A stretch of 7,387 nt of DNA from Desulfobacteraceae bacterium (GTDB taxonomy: Bacteria; Desulfobacterota; DSM-4660; Desulfatiglandales; Desulfatiglandaceae): positions 1 through 7,387 of the forward strand of contig JAUUWD010000071.1 in assembly GCA_030589225.1 (NCBI GenBank). Reading direction: 5' to 3'. The translations under genes were made by a program, and so were the position numbers. Under the pieces are notes generated by a model that saw nothing but the letters and a program-made list of their open reading frames with translations, had not been told where the DNA came from and did not search any database. Below are positions 1-5,888 of the stretch, piece after piece; the stretch's first letter is position 1, and each line of letters starts with the position of its first letter.

Positions 1-664
1 GTCCCAGCAGAAATTCCCCTCTGCCCACCAGATCGGTGGGGGCGTTCCCGCTCTTGGTATAAAAGGCCATGTTCTTGTCCAGGGCCTCGAGGTATTTCCA
101 CCCCTCCTCTTGCCCGTAGAGCTGGAGAAAAGAGTAAGTGATCATGTAGGCCGTTCCCGAGGTCCTGGGTGAGGGTGCAACGATCTGTCCCTTCCACTTG
201 GGATCCAGAAGTTCCTTATAGCTCATGGGCATACCGTATCCCTTTTCGGCCAGTTTCACCTTATTGCCGATCAGGATAAAGGAAAAGGTGCCCAGCGCAT
301 AATAAGTGCCGTCCGGGGACTTGAACTTGGCGTTAATGTCATTCCAGGTGGGGGATTTGTAGGCCTCGAAATACCCTTTCTTGGCGCCACCAATAGCCTC
401 GGCCGCACCAACAGACAAAATCATATCAGCGTTGAACCTCGGGTACTCCGTCCTGGTCCTGGCCCCGATCTCTCCCCATGAGAGGGTGATATTCTTTACT
501 TCGATCCCTGTTTTTTCCTGGATTTTCTTTGCCAGGGCCTCATTGACCTCACGGGAAAATCCCATATAGGCCTTGATGGAATCAGCAGCCAGAACGCCGC
601 TGGTAGCAAAACCAAATGTCAGTAAAAGTGCTAAAGCTACAATTGATATAAGTTTACCTTTCAT
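1..664 (-). CDS. ABC transporter periplasmic solute-binding protein, COG1840 type (partial, C-terminus off the left edge)
   Basis: Periplasmic binding component that would deliver a small solute to an ABC permease. I translated 221 codons from ATG at 662-664 and the frame is still open at the window edge, so about a third of a typical 330-350 residue protein is missing. Residues 1-27 form a Sec signal peptide: KGK, a hydrophobic core at about 5-20, and likely cleavage near VLA|AD. The mature part has the pattern of the AfuA/FbpA and PhnS2/AepX-like group: GEI-AR at 64-69, AD at 79-80, WKGQIVAPSP at 157-166, SGTAY at 169-173, GWKYLEAL at 188-195 and TKSGNAP at 203-209. This group takes up ferric iron, sugars phosphates or 2-aminoethylphosphonate; family membership alone does not decide which. 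The neighbouring phosphonate-like genes make an aminophosphonate ligand plausible (inference). AAAGGAGG at 671-678 sits 6 bases before the start. Permease and ATPase genes would lie left of the window. Confidence 0.85.
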   Translation of the reverse strand, partial: MKGKLISIVALALLLTFGFATSGVLAADSIKAYMGFSREVNEALAKKIQEKTGIEVKNITLSWGEIGARTRTEYPRFNADMILSVGAAEAIGGAKKGYFEAYKSPTWNDINAKFKSPDGTYYALGTFSFILIGNKVKLAEKGYGMPMSYKELLDPKWKGQIVAPSPRTSGTAYMITYSFLQLYGQEEGWKYLEALDKNMAFYTKSGNAPTDLVGRGEFLLG

Positions 665-670
665 CGTGCA

Positions 671-678
671 CCTCCTTT
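671..678 (-). promoter_or_regulatory. Ribosome binding site of the solute-binding protein gene
   Basis: Minus-strand AAAGGAGG with a 6-base spacer before the ATG at 662-664. This near-perfect Shine-Dalgarno fixes the start and is consistent with a highly expressed binding protein. Confidence 0.85.
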
Positions 679-699
679 AGTTTGAATCGTTTGATAGAT

Positions 700-745
700 A
701 ATGGTCTATGACCGCAACGGTCATGGCCCAGCCTTTACAGGCGCG
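700..745 (-). promoter_or_regulatory. Structured 5' leader of the solute-binding protein gene (two hairpins)
   Basis: Two perfect small hairpins lie just upstream of the ribosome binding site. On the plus strand ATGACCG at 708-714 pairs with CGGTCAT at 718-724 across a 3-base loop. GCCT at 731-734 pairs with AGGC at 739-742 across TTAC. A purine-rich GAAAGGGGGTGAAA segment (minus strand, about 760-773) lies further upstream. A third, mutually exclusive pairing is possible, GGTC at 703-706 with GACC at 710-713. This could be an RNA regulatory element or simply a stabilising leader; it matches no riboswitch consensus I can recall. There is no U-tract after the hairpins, so they are not an intrinsic terminator. 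Confidence 0.4.
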
Positions 746-870
746 TCTGCTTACTGTATTTCACCCCCTTTCTTTTAAAATGTTTTGTTGCTTAACCAAA
801 GAGTAAATGACTTGAAGCTATCGTAAGAGAATGATTGATGTTTGTCCAAGAAGTAATAAGTCAGTGATAT

Positions 871-913
871 AAAAAAAACCAATCGAATCCTTGTTCAGGC
901 AAGGATTTCAATT
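871..913 (-). terminator. Rho-independent terminator on the minus strand
   Basis: On the minus strand the arm AATCCTTG (900-907) pairs perfectly with CAAGGATT (886-893) across a 6-base loop, CCTGAA. After a single bulged base (908) the stem continues for five more pairs (909-913 with 881-885, one of them G.U). Two Gs follow and then eight consecutive Ts (871-878). The stem plus T8 is a good intrinsic terminator for transcription running leftwards. It lies 302 bases after the stop codon of the aminotransferase at 1216-2502 and 207 bases before the binding-protein gene. It therefore either ends the aminotransferase transcript or ends a short RNA started near 1100, and it should insulate the binding-protein gene. 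Confidence 0.65.
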
Positions 914-1100
914 CGAGATGAGGAAAGATGATACGAGTAGAATGAATTCACTTATAAACCGTAAGGAACCTTCACGTAGCCCAGGATGTACCTATCAGCA
1001 AGCGATTATCGGATAATTGAAAGGGATCAAAGTGTCATCAAATGACCAGCATATAATAACACATCTATAATATAGTTAAGTTAATACCTTTCATAAATAT

Positions 1101-1134
1101 AAGTCAAACTAATAAATATCATACTATTAATAAC
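1101..1134 (-). promoter_or_regulatory. Shared AT-rich regulatory motif, copy 1
   Basis: This 34-base stretch agrees with 5907-5940 at 29 of 34 ungapped positions. Read on the minus strand it begins GTTATTAATAGTAT and ends TTGACTT, the latter resembling a -35 box. A possible -10, TATTAA at 1081-1086, has a short 15-base spacer. Such similarity between two unrelated intergenic regions suggests a binding site for one regulator. The copy lies 437 bases upstream of the binding-protein start, with a terminator in between. Confidence 0.5.
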
Positions 1135-1215
1135 AAAAAGTTATTCTTACAGCGGCTTCACCGCCAATTGCTAAGAAATCTTCAAGGTCTCAAGTCCCTA
1201 AATCTCTGCTCCCTG

Positions 1216-2502
1216 CTAAAAGATCTCTTTCAATACCTTCCGAGCCACAGAATGGATCGTATCAATTTCCCCATATCCATGGGCCAGTGAAAAATAAAGT
1301 TTTGTAGACATGGGATTCAAAAAGATACCGTTCCGAAATAGCCCTAAAGAGAAGGCTCTGGCCCTTTTCCGGTCAGCCTTGAAGGCCGTTCTGTAGTCGA
1401 TTACCTTTTCTTCGGTAAACACCAAAGCACAGAGGGGCCCATCTCCCAAGACCTGGGCCACGATACCAAGCTCTGAGAGAATCGATTGGAATCCGTTACG
1501 AAGCTTCTCCCCCATAGCAAACAAGCGCTCGTAAGTGCCAGGCTTACGTAGCTCATCCAGGGTGGCCAGGGATGCGGCAGCTGTCACCGGGTTTCCACCC
1601 AGTGTGCTTGCAAACCACACGTATCTTTCTTGACCCAGATCGGCCTCATTGCAAAGATCAAGGATATCAGCCCTGCCTACAACTGCCCCCACAGGATAGC
1701 CTCCCCCAAGGGCCTTCCCCAAGGCAGCAAGATCCGGTATCACACCATAGTACTCCTGGGCCCCACCATAGGCAAGCCGAAAACCAGTCACACATTCGTC
1801 GAAGACCAGAAGCATATCGTGCTTTCGGGTTACGTCCCTCAGCCCTTCAAGAAAGCCTTCCAAAGGCGTCGTGCATCTATGCAGAGGTTCCACTATCACT
1901 GCCGCGATCTTTGAGGCATTTTCTTCGATAATCCGGGTGGTCATTTCAAGATCATTAAATGGAGCAATTAACACGTCATCGCGGGCAGCTTCGGTAATCC
2001 CGGCCGAAGTGGGCTTGGGAGTAGGGAAATCCACCAGTTCCTGGGGGAAAAGACTTATGGCCCCAAACTCATTTGCCCCATGATAGGCCCCTTCGAACTT
2101 AACGATTTTATCTCGCCTTTTAAATGCCCGGGCAAAACGAACAGCATACATGGTTGCTTCGGTTCCGGAGGCGCAGAACCTTACCTTTTCCGCGCAGGGG
2201 ACAGCTCTCACAAGTTCCTCGGCAAGCTCCAGGGCGGGACCCGAGACGTACGAAAAGTTAGACCCTTGCTCTGCCTGCTTCTTAACCGCTTCAGTGATTC
2301 CCGGGTGGCTATGGCCAAGGATCACCGATCCCCATCCCATGGTAAAATCGATGAATTCCTTTCCAGTGGTATCGTAAACCCTGGCACCCTGACCACGGAT
2401 TAAAACAATCGAGAGCTCCTGGGGTAAATTATATTCTCCCAAACAACCACCGGGAAAGACCTTCCATGACCTCCGACTCCATTCATTTTCCGGTTCTTTC
2501 AT
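1216..2502 (-). CDS. Class III PLP-dependent aminotransferase, glutamate-1-semialdehyde aminomutase-like
   Basis: A fold-type I PLP enzyme of 428 residues, full length for the family and cytoplasmic. Visible elements are SGTEA at 112-116 (phosphate-binding turn), YHG at 140-142 (His141 stacking on the cofactor), VFDECVTGFR at 233-242 with Asp235 facing the pyridine nitrogen, GKALGGGYPVGAVVG at 262-276 with Lys263 as the Schiff-base lysine, and STLGGNP at 299-305. This order fits the HemL-like branch. However, the STLGGNP segment and the N-terminus differ from housekeeping HemL (usually GTLSGNP), and there are no tetrapyrrole genes nearby. It is therefore more likely a catabolic aminotransferase or aminomutase for a beta-amino or omega-amino compound. 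Its divergent partner is a PbfA-like lyase, so an aminophosphonate substrate is possible (inference). ATG at 2500-2502 is supported by AAAGGAGG at 2509-2516. The stop is TAG. The exact substrate cannot be read from the sequence. Confidence 0.85.
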   Translation of the reverse strand: MKEPENEWSRRSWKVFPGGCLGEYNLPQELSIVLIRGQGARVYDTTGKEFIDFTMGWGSVILGHSHPGITEAVKKQAEQGSNFSYVSGPALELAEELVRAVPCAEKVRFCASGTEATMYAVRFARAFKRRDKIVKFEGAYHGANEFGAISLFPQELVDFPTPKPTSAGITEAARDDVLIAPFNDLEMTTRIIEENASKIAAVIVEPLHRCTTPLEGFLEGLRDVTRKHDMLLVFDECVTGFRLAYGGAQEYYGVIPDLAALGKALGGGYPVGAVVGRADILDLCNEADLGQERYVWFASTLGGNPVTAAASLATLDELRKPGTYERLFAMGEKLRNGFQSILSELGIVAQVLGDGPLCALVFTEEKVIDYRTAFKADRKRARAFSLGLFRNGIFLNPMSTKLYFSLAHGYGEIDTIHSVARKVLKEIF

Positions 2503-2508
2503 CGCGAA

Positions 2509-2516
2509 CCTCCTTT
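2509..2516 (-). promoter_or_regulatory. Ribosome binding site of the HemL-like aminotransferase
   Basis: Minus-strand AAAGGAGG with a 6-base spacer to ATG at 2500-2502. It confirms the annotated start and resembles the site of the solute-binding protein gene. Confidence 0.85.
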
Positions 2517-2530
2517 TGCAATATATGACT

Positions 2531-2559
2531 TATATATCCCGATTAGACACCTAATCCAA
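2531..2559 (-). promoter_or_regulatory. Candidate promoter of the HemL-like aminotransferase with a palindrome in its spacer
   Basis: On the minus strand TTGGAT (2554-2559) is followed after exactly 17 bases by TATATA (2531-2536), an acceptable sigma-70-type pair about 20 bases upstream of the ribosome binding site. The perfect inverted repeat GATTAG-ACAC-CTAATC (2541-2556) fills most of the spacer and overlaps the -35 box. That placement fits a repressor operator or, less likely given the ordinary 17-base spacer, a MerR-type activator site. No regulator gene lies in the window. Confidence 0.5.
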
Positions 2560-2569
2560 TACAAAAAAA

Positions 2570-2583
2570 GTTATTAATAAAAT
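2570..2583 (+). promoter_or_regulatory. Shared AT-rich regulatory motif core, copy 2 (partial)
   Basis: GTTATTAATAAAAT on the plus strand matches the core GTTATTAATNNNAT of the motifs at 1101-1134 and 5907-5940. It points towards the lyase gene at 2702. A TTGACA follows 13 bases after the TTATTAAT, against 18 in the two full copies. It also carries a small inverted repeat, GTTATT-AATAA-AATAAC (2570-2586). Confidence 0.4.
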
Positions 2584-2591
2584 AACACAAA

Positions 2592-2621
2592 TTGACATAT
2601 CCTGACGGCTGTATTGACTTA
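2592..2621 (+). promoter_or_regulatory. Direct repeats TTGACATA / TTGACTTA upstream of the lyase gene
   Basis: TTGACATA (2592-2599) and TTGACTTA (2614-2621) differ at one base and are spaced 22 bp start to start, two helical turns. They lie immediately upstream of the proposed promoter, where an activator dimer would bind. TTGACTTA also ends the motif at 1101-1134 (minus strand), and TGACTTATA recurs at 2526-2534. Confidence 0.35.
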
Positions 2622-2625
2622 AATA

Positions 2626-2654
2626 TTGTTTTTAAGACAAATTTTCGCTATAAA
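2626..2654 (+). promoter_or_regulatory. Candidate sigma-70-type promoter of the PbfA-like lyase
   Basis: TTGTTT (2626-2631), a 17-base spacer and TATAAA (2649-2654). Transcription would begin near 2661, leaving a leader of about 40 bases before the GTG start. The -10 box is good and the -35 is weak, which fits activation from the direct repeats just upstream. Confidence 0.4.
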
Positions 2655-2687
2655 AGGCATAATAACTGTTCTACAGAATCACTGCGG

Positions 2688-2694
2688 AAAGGAG
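2688..2694 (+). promoter_or_regulatory. Ribosome binding site that supports a GTG start
   Basis: AAAGGAG lies 7 bases before the GTG at 2702-2704. No in-frame ATG with comparable spacing exists nearby (the ATG at 2758-2760 is out of frame), so GTG is the likely initiation codon. Confidence 0.8.
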
Positions 2695-2701
2695 ACAGCC
2701 T

Positions 2702-4060
2702 GTGGGAAAACTTCACAGATCCGAAGGAGACATTAATATCTCTCCTCAAAGGACTGAATGGCAGGATAAGCACCTGGACGCCCGGACACAAGTCCTTCTG
2801 AAGGAGGATGAGCGCTACTTTCTTAAGCAGTCCCTTTCAACCCCATGCCTCAACGTTATGCAGTCTTGCGAGGGTATCTATATTGAGGACCTCCAGGGCC
2901 GGCGTTATATGGATTTCCACGGCAACAATGTCCATCAGGTGGGTTTTGCCAACCCGGACGTGATTGCAGCCATTAAAGATCAGCTTGATGAACTTTCATT
3001 TTGCACCCGTCGCTATACAAACCGGGTTGCTGTAGCCTTAGCCAGAAAGCTTACAGAAATTGCTCCAGGTGATCTGAACAAAGTGCTTTTTTGTCCTGGT
3101 GGCGCGGAAGCCATGGGTATTGCCATCAAGCTCGCACGCATTGCCACCGGCCGGCATAAGACGATCTCTATGTGGGATTCCTTTCACGGGGCCACCCTTG
3201 ATACAATATCCATAGGGGGTGAAGCGATCTTTCGCCATGATATGGGTCCGCTGCTGCCTGGAACCGAGCATGTGCCCCCGCCGGATGAGTATCACTGTGT
3301 CTTTGGCTGCTGGAAAAGGGGTGGCTGCGATCTGACGTGCGCAAAATATATAGAATACATCCTTGAAAAGGAAGGCGACATCGCGGCAGTCATTTCCGAA
3401 CCGATCCGAAGCACCCCGTACATTCCCAGGCCCGAATACTGGCAGGCTGTCCGCCGGGCCTGCGACAAATATGGGGCTTTGCTCATATTCGATGAAATTC
3501 CTCACGCCCTCGGCCGGACCGGCAAGATATTTACCTTTGAGAACTTTGACGTCCTGCCGGATATGGTTGTCATAGGCAAAGGCCTGGGTGGCGGCGTCTT
3601 CCCTCTGGCCGCCTTAATAGCCCGCGAGGGACTGGACGTGGCCGGTGACCGGGCCCTGGGTCATTATACGCATGAAAAAAGCCCGGTGGGATGCGCAGCA
3701 GCGCTGGCCACCATTGATTACATCGAGAAACATCGCTTGGCGGAACACGCAAGTGAACTGGGACATTATGCGCTGACACGCATGAATGAAATGAAGGAAA
3801 GGCATTCATTGATTGGGGACGTGCGAGGGCTGGGTTTGTTCTTAGGTATAGAACTGGTCAAAGACAGGGAAACCCGGGAACGGGCAACTGATGAGGCCGA
3901 AGCTGTAATGTACGCTGCCCTTTCAAGAGGCTTGAGCTTTAAACTGACCATGGGAAACATCATCACACTCACACCGGCGCTGATAATCACCAGGGATGAA
4001 ATGGATAAAGCCCTTGACATAATTGAGGAGTGTATAGCTGAAGTCGAAAAGGCATCCTGA
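2702..4060 (+). CDS. pbfA: Class III PLP enzyme, probable (R)-1-hydroxy-2-aminoethylphosphonate ammonia-lyase (PbfA-like)
   Basis: A 452-residue cytoplasmic fold-type I PLP enzyme. PbfA removes ammonia from (R)-1-hydroxy-2-aminoethylphosphonate to give phosphonoacetaldehyde, which feeds C-P hydrolases. I recognise the group from MDFHGNNVHQVGF at 70-82, FCTRRYTN at 100-107, WDSFHGA at 158-164, GTEHVPPP at 187-194, IFDEIP at 262-267 (Asp264 to the pyridine nitrogen), IGKGLGGGVFPLAA at 291-304 (Lys293 Schiff base) and GHYTHEKSP at 320-328. This branch includes phospholyases acting on phosphoethanolamine-like substrates. Assignment to PbfA rather than a sister lyase or transaminase rests on remembered family patterns and on the transporter and phosphate context, so the exact substrate is provisional. 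Four cysteines (199, 203, 209, 213) form a local cluster. The gene starts with GTG, is divergent from the HemL-like gene with a 199-bp shared control region, and ends 22 bases from the convergent DUF47 gene. Confidence 0.65.
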   Translation: MGKLHRSEGDINISPQRTEWQDKHLDARTQVLLKEDERYFLKQSLSTPCLNVMQSCEGIYIEDLQGRRYMDFHGNNVHQVGFANPDVIAAIKDQLDELSFCTRRYTNRVAVALARKLTEIAPGDLNKVLFCPGGAEAMGIAIKLARIATGRHKTISMWDSFHGATLDTISIGGEAIFRHDMGPLLPGTEHVPPPDEYHCVFGCWKRGGCDLTCAKYIEYILEKEGDIAAVISEPIRSTPYIPRPEYWQAVRRACDKYGALLIFDEIPHALGRTGKIFTFENFDVLPDMVVIGKGLGGGVFPLAALIAREGLDVAGDRALGHYTHEKSPVGCAAALATIDYIEKHRLAEHASELGHYALTRMNEMKERHSLIGDVRGLGLFLGIELVKDRETRERATDEAEAVMYAALSRGLSFKLTMGNIITLTPALIITRDEMDKALDIIEECIAEVEKAS

Positions 4061-4082
4061 GTTTTTCCCCATGCCCACCTTT

Positions 4083-4739
4083 TTAAACCATCGTTTTCAA
4101 GGAGACTAATTCCAGTTGATCGGCTGCATCCTCTGCCCTGTCTGAAACCTCCACGATGGTATCCAGACATTGTTTTAAATGAATTTTGTGGCTGAAATCC
4201 AATGAGGGTGATATGAATATTGCCTTTGTCAAATCCCACTCGCTTTTATCCACAACTGATTCCTGGAGGCCGACTTCCTTGGAGTATCCTCTGACAACAT
4301 CCGACTTACATTCTCCTTTTAAATAACAGACCACCGCCAGTTTGAGGGGAGCGAAAATGCCCAGAGATTCCTGGCTAATAGCAACAAACGGGGGCTTCAA
4401 TTCTTCAGGAATTGAGGGCCGCTGGTTTAAAAAAAAGTCGCAGCAGGCTTCCCCTGCATTGGCCACCTTATCGATGCTTTCAACCAGCTTGTAGATATCC
4501 TCTCGAACTCGAGGCAAATATGCGCCGGAATATAGTTTGTCCCGTATCTCGTGCCGTATTATGTCGGCTTGTGATTCGGTACTTCTCACATTGCGCGCCA
4601 GAATCTTTGCCTCCTTAATATCGCCACTCAGATAGACTTCAAGCGTTTTCACTCCCGTCGTGATACATTCCTCCACAGCATCGACATGCTTTATGACGAG
4701 CTCGATGACCTCTTTTTCTTTCTTGAATTCAAAAAACAC
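4083..4739 (-). CDS. DUF47 / PhoU-like phosphate-transport accessory protein
   Basis: A cytoplasmic all-helical protein of 218 residues, the usual size for DUF47 (TIGR00153-type). The family resembles half-length PhoU bundles and is typically encoded beside PiT transporters, whose activity it is thought to modulate. Visible acidic metal-binding-type patterns are ESQAD at 55-59, ESID at 87-90 with NAGE at 94-97, and EVSDRAEDAAD at 197-207, each in a predicted helix. The protein is rich in charged amphipathic helices and has no signal peptide or membrane segment. The start is GTG at 4737-4739, supported by minus-strand GGGAGGA at 4746-4752 with 6 bases of spacing. It follows the PiT gene by 86 bases on the same strand, so the two are probably co-transcribed. 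The end is TAA. I see no intrinsic terminator in the 22 bases separating it from the convergent lyase gene. Confidence 0.9.
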   Translation of the reverse strand: MFFEFKKEKEVIELVIKHVDAVEECITTGVKTLEVYLSGDIKEAKILARNVRSTESQADIIRHEIRDKLYSGAYLPRVREDIYKLVESIDKVANAGEACCDFFLNQRPSIPEELKPPFVAISQESLGIFAPLKLAVVCYLKGECKSDVVRGYSKEVGLQESVVDKSEWDLTKAIFISPSLDFSHKIHLKQCLDTIVEVSDRAEDAADQLELVSLKTMV

Positions 4740-4782
4740 TGTTATTCCTCCCTGGAATAGAGTTGTTAAGACTATTTATTTC

Positions 4783-4798
4783 CATCCATAAATGGATG
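4783..4798 (-). other. Small palindrome between the PiT and DUF47 genes
   Basis: CATCCAT (4783-4789) and ATGGATG (4792-4798) are perfect complements around AA. In RNA the loop would need to open to four or more bases. It lies in the 86-base gap of the PiT-DUF47 pair. It could affect relative expression or mRNA stability, and no T-tract marks it as a terminator. Confidence 0.35.
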
Positions 4799-4825
4799 TT
4801 TTCCGCACAGCTCGAAATATTTAAT

Positions 4826-5776
4826 CTATGAGCCTGCCCCGGAAAATGCAAGATAAAACCGCATCATAAGGTAGGCGATCACACCGCTTGCAAGAGGTGT
4901 GGAAACCCATCCAATGCCGATTTCAAGAAGGGTCTTTCTACTTACAGTTCTTACCCCTTTTACAAGGCCCACACCCGTTACTCCTCCCACTATTGCCTGT
5001 GAAGTAGAAACAGGAACGCCTACCTGCGTAAACACATGGACCGTAATTGCCGCAGAAAATTCCGAGACAAAGGCCGAGAAGCCATCAAGTTCAACTATCT
5101 TTTTCCCTACCGTATCCATAACCTTTTTGCTGTAGGTCAAGACTCCTGATGCAATACTCAGGCTACCCACAAGCGCTGCCTGAAACGGAGTCAAAAGACC
5201 TGAACCCACGTAAACCCCTGTTACATTGGCCACATTATTGGCACCCAGGCAGTACGCGCCATAGCATCCCGCAAACAGCAATGCCCACCTTATGAAGATG
5301 TTGCGCAGTTGAAGATCCGCGAGGATCTTTTTAAAGGCACTACCGAGTATAGGATAAAGAACACGACCTAAAACCATTGCACCGATAGGTGTTAAGACCC
5401 AACAGAGCACAACTTTGTATAAGCGCGTAAGGTCTGGAATTCCTGAGATCATGCCGATTCCCAATATAGCCCCCATGATGGCTTGAGAAGTCGAAACAGG
5501 AAGTGAGAGATAGGAAAACGTCGCCACGCAAAGCCCTGCGGCAAATGCCGCCATGAATGCCGCCATGTGTGACATTGTGGACATTTCCCCAACAATGCCC
5601 ATGCTCTTGTACCCTTCTAAGAGCGCACCTACTACAACAAAAATAGCAATAAGGATGGTTGCGGTCCTGTATGTTAAGACCCTTGCTGCAACCCCCGTAC
5701 CAAAAATATTGGCCGAGTCATTACTCCCAAGACCCCAACCCAGAAACACACCACCAATGAGTGTCCACACAGGCAA
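4826..5776 (-). CDS. PiT-family inorganic phosphate transporter
   Basis: An integral inner-membrane carrier for phosphate, in this family coupled to H+ or Na+ and in principle reversible. Its 316 residues match the compact bacterial and archaeal form rather than the roughly 500-residue PitA. The inverted duplication typical of PiT is clear: GSNDSAN (17-23) and PVSTSQAI (93-100) in the first half, GANNVAN (178-184) and PVSTSQAI (255-262) in the second. About nine or ten hydrophobic segments are visible. The longest frame begins with TTG at 5774-5776, but AAAGG lies only 3 bases before it. The in-frame GTG at 5768-5770, 9 bases after AAAGG, is the more likely start and gives 314 residues. The stop is TAG at 4826-4828. 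It is followed by the DUF47 gene, the standard pairing. Low-affinity phosphate handling beside a phosphonate-type enzyme suggests disposal or recapture of released phosphate (inference). Confidence 0.93.
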   Translation of the reverse strand: MPVWTLIGGVFLGWGLGSNDSANIFGTGVAARVLTYRTATILIAIFVVVGALLEGYKSMGIVGEMSTMSHMAAFMAAFAAGLCVATFSYLSLPVSTSQAIMGAILGIGMISGIPDLTRLYKVVLCWVLTPIGAMVLGRVLYPILGSAFKKILADLQLRNIFIRWALLFAGCYGAYCLGANNVANVTGVYVGSGLLTPFQAALVGSLSIASGVLTYSKKVMDTVGKKIVELDGFSAFVSEFSAAITVHVFTQVGVPVSTSQAIVGGVTGVGLVKGVRTVSRKTLLEIGIGWVSTPLASGVIAYLMMRFYLAFSGAGS

Positions 5777-5888
5777 ATACCTTTCTTTACAAAATTCGGA
5801 TATGTACGAATAAAGCCCCTTGCGGTTTCATGTCTAAATAGTGGATTAAGCTGATTTTATCTTCCTCCAAACTGACAACGCTCAATGG

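Larger units (their letters stand above)
665..1215. other. Intergenic region, 551 bp, no protein gene seen
   Basis: This AT-rich gap separates the binding-protein gene from the aminotransferase gene, both on the minus strand. I find no convincing coding frame in it. From left to right it holds the binding-protein leader with hairpins (700-745), a purine-rich block (about 760-773), the minus-strand terminator (871-913), a 13-bp palindrome ATTATCGGATAAT (1005-1017), a 5-bp hairpin GTCAT-CAA-ATGAC (1034-1046) and the shared AT-rich motif (1101-1134). It ends with AATAAC-AAAAA-GTTATT (1129-1145) and a short GCGG/CCGC stem (1152-1164) just after the aminotransferase. A weak promoter for the binding protein may lie at minus-strand TTGGAC, 18 bases, TACGAT (about 822-851), which is downstream of the terminator; this is a guess from box spacing only. 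Confidence 0.6.

Noticed and set aside
381..569. 62-codon plus-strand frame
   Set aside because: It is antisense to the solute-binding protein and has no independent support.
700..780. Known riboswitch (TPP, cobalamin, ZTP, fluoride, guanidine, c-di-GMP) in the binding-protein leader
   Set aside because: None of the conserved cores I know is present; only generic hairpins are visible.
1572..2403. Several plus-strand reading frames of 70-119 codons opposite the HemL-like gene
   Set aside because: They overlap a gene with intact catalytic motifs, show no recognisable domain and lack ribosome binding sites; they are antisense shadows.
3038..4239. Minus-strand frames up to 157 codons opposite the lyase gene, one running into the DUF47 region
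   Set aside because: Low-complexity composition with no family signature, antisense to a clearly conserved enzyme.
5787..5831. 14-codon leader peptide frame upstream of PiT
   Set aside because: It has no Shine-Dalgarno before its ATG and no regulatory codon pattern or attenuator structure.
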